Source: Clostridiales bacterium
Lineage (GTDB): Bacteria; Bacillota_A; Clostridia; Oscillospirales; Oscillospiraceae
Length of the DNA: 18,705 bases
Direction: 5' to 3'
Assembly (NCBI GenBank): GCA_022777455.1
Contig: JALFGI010000041.1
Coordinates: 1-18,705 of the forward strand
This document shows, in pieces, positions 13,912 to 18,705 of this stretch (position 1 is the first letter of the stretch; each line of letters starts with the position of its first letter). A model generated the notes under the pieces. That model saw only the letters and a program-made list of their open reading frames with translations, was not told the DNA's origin and ran no database searches. Made by a program: the position numbers and the translations under genes.

Positions 13912-14775
13912 TTATTTCACGGAATCGGCATATTCCCGCGGGGCCACGCCGTATTCCCCCACAAAGGCCCGGTAGAACCCGGCGTAGTCGGCAAAGCCGC
14001 ACAGACCGCTGACGGCGCTGGGGGCTTCTCCCCCAGCCAGCAACTGGCGAGCGATCTGCAGCCGCTTTTTCTGAATGTACTTATAAACCCCGGTGCCCAT
14101 GTGCTTCTGGAATTCGTGGCTCAAATGGTATTTGCTCACATAGAACCGCTCCGCCAACGCTTCCAGGGTCAGCCGCTCCCGGTAGTGCTGGTTCACATAC
14201 TCCACCAGCTCCGATACCAGCTTGCTGGAATGCACCGCGGCCTCCGGCTCTTTGGGGTGCTGCTCCGCCATCCGGTTGATCTGCACCAGCAGGGACGACA
14301 CCAGGGTGTTGCGCAGAATGTCCGCTCCGAAGCCCGCCCCGTCGGACTCCTGGAACAGCTCCTCCATCAGATCCCGGATCAGCTGCCGCTGCTCCCGGGT
14401 CAGCCGGAGCAGGTTGGTATACCCCGGCCGGGTGGGGTCCAGATGCCGCTCCAGGTCCGTGCTCTGGGAGGACAGCCGCCTCACCGCGCCCCGGTCGATC
14501 CACAGCACATACCGCTCGTAGGGCTCCATCCCCGGGGTGATGGACACCTGATGCAGCTCCTGGGGACTGATGAGCAGCAGATCCCCCGGCAGCACCCGGC
14601 AGAGCCGGCCCTCGATGACGTAGGTCACGTCCCCGGACACCAGATAGTAAATTTCATAGAAGTCGTGGTGGTGCAGCTCCACATCCTTCAGATAGGTATC
14701 CCGCTTGTGCTGGATCTCAAAATCCGAGGCCAGCATCTCCTGCCGGGGCTCATAAACGGATAGCTTTCCCGCCAT
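13912..14775 (-). CDS. AraC-family transcriptional regulator, likely of uxaB-uxaA
   Basis: A 287-residue regulator: N-terminal cupin-type sensing domain (about residues 10-110, with HHHDFYEIYYLVSG at 35-48 and GDLLLISPQELHQV at 64-77) and C-terminal double helix-turn-helix (about 188-285, with LTLEALAERFYVSKYHLSHE and a FADYAGFYRAF second motif, ending YGVAPREYAD). ATG 14775 is preferred because AAGGA lies 9 nt upstream; ATG 14781 in the same frame is too close to it. The longer frame to 14940 runs into a repeat element and is not real. The gene is divergent from uxaB-uxaA, which it probably controls; the two are now separated by a 147-bp MITE-like insertion. It is unlike the first AraC in length and N-terminal sequence. 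No damage seen. Confidence 0.9.
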   Translation of the reverse strand: MAGKLSVYEPRQEMLASDFEIQHKRDTYLKDVELHHHDFYEIYYLVSGDVTYVIEGRLCRVLPGDLLLISPQELHQVSITPGMEPYERYVLWIDRGAVRRLSSQSTDLERHLDPTRPGYTNLLRLTREQRQLIRDLMEELFQESDGAGFGADILRNTLVSSLLVQINRMAEQHPKEPEAAVHSSKLVSELVEYVNQHYRERLTLEALAERFYVSKYHLSHEFQKHMGTGVYKYIQKKRLQIARQLLAGGEAPSAVSGLCGFADYAGFYRAFVGEYGVAPREYADSVK

Positions 14776-14811
14776 GATCATCCATCCTTTCCCATAGAGA
14801 TTCCCGTTGAC

Positions 14812-14823
14812 AAATTGTAATTT
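14812..14823. promoter_or_regulatory. AAATTGTAATTT site, left arm
   Basis: This 12-mer recurs as its exact reverse complement at 15031-15042, on the other side of the MITE copy. On the minus strand it contains TACAAT, a possible -10 for the AraC gene. It is a candidate operator arm. Confidence 0.35.
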
Positions 14824-14848
14824 GGCTGCCTGAGCGCTACCCAACTCA

Positions 14849-14995
14849 CTGTAGGGGCGGCTCGCAGCCGCCCGCGCAGTACAATCCCACAATAACAAAT
14901 CAGCTCGGGCGAATTCGTACTGTGTCGGACGTGGTATCATTCAACCGAACACTCAATTCCATAGCGTAGCGGGAGGCTAAGAGCCTCCCCTACAG
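14849..14995 (+). repeat. MITE-like 147-bp element, copy 2
   Basis: Runs from CTGTAGGGG to CCCCTACAG, the same length as copy 1 (6463-6609, opposite orientation). The left end is a GGGGCGGCT/AGCCGCCC hairpin and the right end a GGGAGGCT/AGCCTCCC hairpin; the interior ATTCAACCGAACACTCA is shared. It sits in the divergent AraC/uxaB regulatory region. No coding capacity. Confidence 0.85.
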
Positions 14996-15030
14996 TTAGG
15001 ACGGAACCTGGTTCCATTTTACCCTCCGGT

Positions 15031-15042
15031 AAATTACAATTT
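15031..15042. promoter_or_regulatory. AAATTACAATTT site, right arm
   Basis: Exact reverse complement of 14812-14823. The two arms face away from each other, toward AraC and uxaB respectively, with the MITE copy between them. The rest of 15043-15120 shows only repeated ATCGCAA-like words and no gene. Confidence 0.35.
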
Positions 15043-15130
15043 TCCGGGCAAACCGGCGGGGCTTTTGTCCATTGTAACACACTTCCCCCGCAATCGCAAG
15101 AATCACAATGTATTATCGCAATTTATACTA

Positions 15131-15159
15131 TTCCGTGAAAGATAGATTGCGTTTATAAT
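15131..15159 (+). promoter_or_regulatory. Probable uxaB promoter
   Basis: TATAAT at 15154-15159 with TTCCGT 17 bp upstream (15131-15136), a poor -35 as expected for an activated promoter. The predicted start near 15166 leaves about 42 nt of leader, with GGAGG at 15195-15199. Confidence 0.5.
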
Positions 15160-15207
15160 ACGATTATCAAAGAAAAACACATTATAAAAAATATGGAGGC
15201 ATTTCAA

Positions 15208-16707
15208 ATGGAAAAGCTCAACTACGCAGTCCTGAAAGCATCCGGCTACGACGGATACATCCTGGAAAAGGCACCCGAGAAGGTGCTGCAGTTCGGCGAA
15301 GGCAATTTCCTGCGGGCATTTGTGGACTACTGGTTCGACCTGGCCAACGAGAAGGCCGGCTGGAACGGCAAATGCTGCCTGGTGCAGCCCATTGCCCCCG
15401 GCCTGGCCAAGATGATCAATGAGCAGGAGGGCCTGTACACCCTGTACCTGCGGGGCAGCCAGAACGGCCGGAAGGTGGACGACAAGCGTGTGATCTCCTC
15501 CGTTTCCCGCTGCCTGAATCCCTATGAGGAAGCGGACTTCGATGCCATGATGGACGTCGCCGCCAGCGACGATCTGGAGATCATCGTCTCCAACACCACC
15601 GAGGCCGGTATCGTCTATGATCCCGCCTGCCAGCTTACCGACAAACCCTGCTCCTCCTTCCCCGGCAAGCTGACCCAGGTGCTGTACCACCGTTATCAGG
15701 CCGGTAAGAAGGGCATCATTATGCTGGCCTGCGAGCTGATCGACAACAACGGCAAGGAGCTGCTGAAGTGCGTCAACCAGTACATGGACCAGTGGAACAT
15801 GGAAGAAGGCTTCAAGAAGTACGTCAACGAGGAGTGCACCTTCTGCGGCAGCCTGGTGGACCGCATCGTTCCCGGCCGCATCCGCGATCCCCAGGAAGTG
15901 GCTGAGCTGGAGCAGAAGCACGGCTACGCCGATCCCCTGCTGGACGTGGGCGAAGTGTTCGGCCTGTGGGTCATTGAAGGGGACGAAAAGCTGAACGATG
16001 TGCTGCCCTTCCGCAAGGCCGGTCTGGAAAGCAATGTGTTCGTCGCCCCCGACATGACCCCCTACAAGAAGCGCAAGGTCCGCATCCTCAACGGCGCCCA
16101 CACCGGCTTCACCCTGGGCGCTTACCTGGGCGGCCACAACATCGTCCGGGAGTGCATGCAGGACAAGACCGTTCTTGGCTTCATGAACAAGATGCTGCTG
16201 GATGAGATCGTGCCCATCCTGCCCCTGGACCAGGAGGACTGCCGCAACTTCGCCGCCGCCGTTCAGGACCGCTTCAACAACCCCTTCGTCAACCACGAGC
16301 TGATGAGCATCAGCCTGAACTCCACCGCCAAATGGCGCGCCAGAAACATGCCCAGCTTCCTGGAGTACATTGAAGCCAAGGGCAAGCTTCCCACCTGCCT
16401 CACCATGAGCTTCGCCGCCTACATTGCCTTCTTCTCCAACGACATTCAGGAGCTGAACGACCAGGGCCTGGTCTGCCGCAGAAGCGCCGGCAACACCTAT
16501 GTCTGCTCCGATGACCGGTGGGCTCTGGAATTCTACTACGCCCACAGAAACGACAGCGTTGAGGAGCTGGTGCACGACGTGATGACCAACCAGCAGATGT
16601 GGGGCCAGGACCTGACCGCCATCCCCGGCTTCGAGGCTGCCACCGTGGCCAACCTGAAGCTGATCCGCACCGAAGGCGCCATTGCCGCATTCGCTTCCTG
16701 CCTGTAA
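15208..16707 (+). CDS. uxaB: Tagaturonate reductase (altronate oxidoreductase, UxaB)
   Basis: A 499-residue NAD-dependent long-chain polyol dehydrogenase that reduces D-tagaturonate to D-altronate, the second step of galacturonate catabolism, in the cytoplasm. The N-terminal Rossmann half opens with VLQFGEGNFLRAFVDYWFD, a hallmark of UxaB as against the related mannitol and fructuronate enzymes. IIVSNTTEAGIVYD and CELIDNNGKEL are conserved, and the C-terminal domain carries KVRILNGAHTG (catalytic lysine region) and the NSTAKWRARNMPS segment. Length is normal. ATG 15208 is chosen over 15193 because GGAGG lies 8 nt upstream of it. uxaA follows after 15 nt, so the pair is one operon. The isomerase UxaC that would supply tagaturonate is not in the window. 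Confidence 0.95.
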   Translation: MEKLNYAVLKASGYDGYILEKAPEKVLQFGEGNFLRAFVDYWFDLANEKAGWNGKCCLVQPIAPGLAKMINEQEGLYTLYLRGSQNGRKVDDKRVISSVSRCLNPYEEADFDAMMDVAASDDLEIIVSNTTEAGIVYDPACQLTDKPCSSFPGKLTQVLYHRYQAGKKGIIMLACELIDNNGKELLKCVNQYMDQWNMEEGFKKYVNEECTFCGSLVDRIVPGRIRDPQEVAELEQKHGYADPLLDVGEVFGLWVIEGDEKLNDVLPFRKAGLESNVFVAPDMTPYKKRKVRILNGAHTGFTLGAYLGGHNIVRECMQDKTVLGFMNKMLLDEIVPILPLDQEDCRNFAAAVQDRFNNPFVNHELMSISLNSTAKWRARNMPSFLEYIEAKGKLPTCLTMSFAAYIAFFSNDIQELNDQGLVCRRSAGNTYVCSDDRWALEFYYAHRNDSVEELVHDVMTNQQMWGQDLTAIPGFEAATVANLKLIRTEGAIAAFASCL

Positions 16708-16722
16708 GAATCGGAGGTTTTC

Positions 16723-18195
16723 ATGCCTGACTTTATCCATATTCATCCGAAAGATAATGTGGTAGTCGCTCTGAAGGCTGTTCCCGCGGGGACAGCCTTT
16801 GGGGGCGTTGTTGCCGCATCCGATATTCCCCAGGGCCACAAGATGGCCATCCGCCCCATGGCGGAAAACGAGCAGGTCATCAAGTATGGCTTCTCCATCG
16901 GCCACACGGTGGCACCCGTGGCACCCGGCGAATGGGTGCACACCCACAACATGAAAACCAATCTCTCCGGCGAGCTGGAATACACCTACAATCCCAAAAT
17001 CGAAATTCCTGCCCCCCAGCCCTGCGGCACCTTCCGGGGCTACCGCCGCTCCGGCGGCAAGGTGGGCATCCGCAACGAAATCTGGATTATCCCCACCGTG
17101 GGCTGCGTCAACGACGTGGCAAAGAAGCTGGTGAAGGATAACCAGGACCTGGTCACCGGCTCCATCGACGGCCTGTATACCTTCACCCATCCCTTCGGCT
17201 GCTCCCAGACCGGCGCTGACCACGCCCAGACCCGCAAGCTCCTGGCCGCCCTCACCCGCCATCCCAATGCCGGCGGCGTGCTGGTGCTGAGCCTGGGCTG
17301 CGAAAACCTGACCCACGAGCAGTTCCTGGCCGAGCTGGGCGACTACGACGAAAAGAGGGTGAAATTCCTCACCTGCCAGCAGGTGGAGGACGAATTCTCT
17401 GCCGCCCGGGTACTGCTGGAAGAGCTGGCGGACTACGCCGGCAAAGCAAGCCGGGAGCCCATCCCCGCCTCTGAACTGGTGATCGGCATGAAGTGCGGTG
17501 GCTCCGACGGTCTGTCCGGCATCACCGCCAACCCCACCGTGGGCCGGTTCTCCGACATGCTGGTGGCCCAGGGCGGCTCCACGGTGCTCACCGAGGTGCC
17601 CGAGATGTTCGGTGCCGAGGGCTTCCTCATGGATCGCTGCATCAACGAGGAGGTCTTCCACAAGGCCGTGGACATGATCAACGGCTTCAAGGCCTACTTC
17701 CTGCGGCACAACGAAGTCGTTTATGAGAACCCCAGCCCCGGCAACAAGGCCGGCGGCATCACCACATTGGAGGACAAGTCCTGCGGCTGCGTCCAGAAGG
17801 GCGGCTCCGCTCCCATTATGGACGTCATCGGTTACGGCGATCCCGTTGTAACCAAGGGCCTGAACATGCTCTACGGCCCGGGCAATGACCTGGTGTCCTC
17901 CACCGCCCTCACCGCTGCGGGCGCCCACATGGTGCTCTTCACCACCGGCCGGGGTACCCCCTTTGGCGCGCCCGCTCCCACCATGAAGCTGGCCACCAAC
18001 ACCCCCCTGGCCACCAAGAAGTCCGGCTGGATCGACTTCAACGCCGGCGTGGTGGCCGACGGCACCCGCACCTTGGACGAAGCCGCCCAGGACCTGATGG
18101 ACCTGGTGCTGGAGGTGGCTTCCGGCAAAAAGACCCGCGCCGAGGAAAAGGGTTACCGGGAAATCTCCATCTTCAAGGACGGCGTGGTGCTGTAA
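16723..18195 (+). CDS. uxaA: Altronate dehydratase (UxaA)
   Basis: A 490-residue enzyme dehydrating D-altronate to 2-keto-3-deoxygluconate, where the galacturonate branch joins the KduI/KduD branch. An N-terminal SAF-type domain (about 1-90, NVVVALKAVPAGTAFGG) is followed by the large catalytic domain characteristic of UxaA/GarD, with GYRRSGGKVGIRNEIWIIPT near 105-124, HPFGCSQTGADH near 164-175, MKCGGSDGLSGITANPTVG near 256-274 and the TTGRGTPFGAPAPTMKLATN segment near 406-425. Cysteine-rich patches (CGCVQKGG, LGCENL) are where the catalytic metal is usually placed in the family. Length is normal and the frame intact. GGAGG lies about 7 nt before ATG 16723. Both motif order and the uxaB neighbour support the call. 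Confidence 0.96.
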   Translation: MPDFIHIHPKDNVVVALKAVPAGTAFGGVVAASDIPQGHKMAIRPMAENEQVIKYGFSIGHTVAPVAPGEWVHTHNMKTNLSGELEYTYNPKIEIPAPQPCGTFRGYRRSGGKVGIRNEIWIIPTVGCVNDVAKKLVKDNQDLVTGSIDGLYTFTHPFGCSQTGADHAQTRKLLAALTRHPNAGGVLVLSLGCENLTHEQFLAELGDYDEKRVKFLTCQQVEDEFSAARVLLEELADYAGKASREPIPASELVIGMKCGGSDGLSGITANPTVGRFSDMLVAQGGSTVLTEVPEMFGAEGFLMDRCINEEVFHKAVDMINGFKAYFLRHNEVVYENPSPGNKAGGITTLEDKSCGCVQKGGSAPIMDVIGYGDPVVTKGLNMLYGPGNDLVSSTALTAAGAHMVLFTTGRGTPFGAPAPTMKLATNTPLATKKSGWIDFNAGVVADGTRTLDEAAQDLMDLVLEVASGKKTRAEEKGYREISIFKDGVVL

Positions 18196-18263
18196 GATAT
18201 ATCAATTGTGGTGTAATTTGACGGTGCACTGAATGGCACCGGGTTCCACGCACCGCCCAGCCA

Positions 18264-18392
18264 CTGTAGGGGAGGATCTGATCCTCCCGCGCAGTACAGC
18301 CCCACACCGATATACCAAGTTGGGCGAATTCGTATAATGAAAGGACATTGCACCATTCAACAGAACACGCAGTTCCGTAAGGTAGTACGGAG
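18264..18392 (+). repeat. MITE-like element, copy 3, right end lost
   Basis: Begins CTGTAGGGGAGGATCTGATC and follows copy 2 through CGCGCAGTACA, GGGCGAATTCGTA and CCATTCAACAGAACACGC, but ends near TAGTACGGAG without the terminal CCCCTACAG. The break lies directly beside the CAAAAACGACTT motif at 18393. It fills half of the uxaA-eda gap; 18196-18263 holds only weak hairpins. Confidence 0.75.
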
Positions 18393-18417
18393 CAAAAACG
18401 ACTTCTTTCCCATAAAA
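18393..18417. promoter_or_regulatory. Variant of the 27-bp pectin-operon element, upstream of eda
   Basis: CAAAAACGACTTCTTT matches the 5439 copy over its first 16 bases with one base missing, and CATAAAA follows. It lies 34-58 bp before ATG 18451, in the opposite orientation relative to its gene compared with the other two copies. No clear -10 is placed correctly for either direction, so its function is less certain. Confidence 0.35.
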
Positions 18418-18450
18418 ATACCGAAAAACATATTATAGGAGGATTATCCC

Positions 18451-18705
18451 ATGAACGAACTGCAGCAAAAGGTAAGCGCCATCGGCGTGGTGCCTGTGAT
18501 CAAGCTGACCAACCCCACCCGGGACGCCGGTCCCCTGTCCGATGCCCTGTGCGCCGGCGGCGTGCCCGTGGCCGAGATCACCTTCCGGGCTGCCGGTGCG
18601 GATGAAGCCATGCGCATCATGCTGGAGCGCCATCCCGACATGCTGGTGGGCGCCGGTACCGTGCTCACCACCGAGATGGTGGACAAGACCATTGCCGCCG
18701 GCGGC
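18451..18705 (+). CDS. eda: KDPG/KHG aldolase (Eda), 5' part, runs off the window
   Basis: The first 85 residues of a class I aldolase that splits 2-keto-3-deoxy-6-phosphogluconate into pyruvate and glyceraldehyde-3-phosphate, the exit of both uronate branches. MNELQQKVSAIGVVPVIKLT leads into the barrel; PVAEITFRA contains the catalytic glutamate (near residue 44) and MLVGAGTVLTTEMVDKTIAAGG is the conserved strand after it. The Schiff-base lysine lies beyond the window. The full protein is normally about 210 residues. AGGAGG lies 9 nt before ATG 18451. It is 255 bp from uxaA, with a MITE-like element and an operator-like motif between, so it may have its own promoter. A KDG kinase gene would be expected nearby but is not visible. 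Confidence 0.93.
   Translation, partial: MNELQQKVSAIGVVPVIKLTNPTRDAGPLSDALCAGGVPVAEITFRAAGADEAMRIMLERHPDMLVGAGTVLTTEMVDKTIAAGG

Noticed and set aside
14776..14940. N-terminal extension of the second AraC gene up to 14940
   Set aside because: The extra residues are translated from a MITE-like repeat, and a good ribosome site supports ATG 14775.
15103..17928. 941-codon minus-strand open frame
   Set aside because: Antisense of uxaB and uxaA, low-complexity Gly/Val/His/Gln-rich, no ribosome site; the sense genes are unmistakable.

Overview
The window carries a pectin and D-galacturonate utilisation locus from a high-GC (visibly about 55-60%) Gram-positive gut-type bacterium. Strong AGGAGG-type ribosome sites, a LplB/UgpC-style sugar ABC transporter, a KduI/KduD pair, a UxaB/UxaA/Eda pathway and short 'GTAGGGG...CCCCTAC' inverted-repeat elements suggest a Clostridia/Oscillospiraceae relative. 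That placement is an inference; no rRNA or other marker gene is present.

Layout. Positions 1-300 hold hairpins and a perfect consensus promoter followed about 100 nt later by an intrinsic terminator, a candidate small RNA. 543-1256 is a DUF554 membrane protein. 1565-2344 is a divergent pair, a frameshifted SLOG/DUF1273-like gene and a small XRE repressor, with repeated TAGGCTAT sites between them and a short inverted repeat outside them. 2547-5316 (minus) is an operon of a UgpC/MsmX-type ATPase, kduI and kduD. A divergent AraC regulator lies at 5653-6444. 6686-11697 (minus) is an operon of an unknown membrane protein, an LplB-like permease with an extra C-terminal membrane domain, a cytoplasmic GH28 and a GH105. 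Divergent from it are a pectinesterase remnant and a MATE exporter (11885-13857). A second AraC gene (13912-14775, minus) is divergent from uxaB-uxaA (15208-18195), and eda starts at 18451 and runs off the window.

Pathway logic. Imported oligogalacturonides would be trimmed in the cytoplasm by GH28 (saturated ends) and GH105 (unsaturated ends). Unsaturated uronate passes through KduI and KduD to 2-keto-3-deoxygluconate (KDG). Galacturonate passes through a uronate isomerase (not in the window), UxaB and UxaA to KDG. A KDG kinase (not in the window) and Eda then give pyruvate and glyceraldehyde-3-phosphate.

Most notable observations: (1) a 27-bp element, 23/27 identical, occurs upstream of both minus-strand pectin operons at exactly the same 26-nt distance from a -10-like hexamer, with a variant upstream of eda, so it is a strong candidate operator; (2) the locus shows unusual damage: in-frame TAG codons in the transporter ATPase (codon 6) and in GH105 (codon 64), an in-frame deletion removing the catalytic core of the pectinesterase, and a one-base frameshift in the SLOG gene; (3) a 147-bp MITE-like family occurs three times; (4) the permease carries a roughly 230-residue C-terminal extension, and no second permease or binding protein is next to it.
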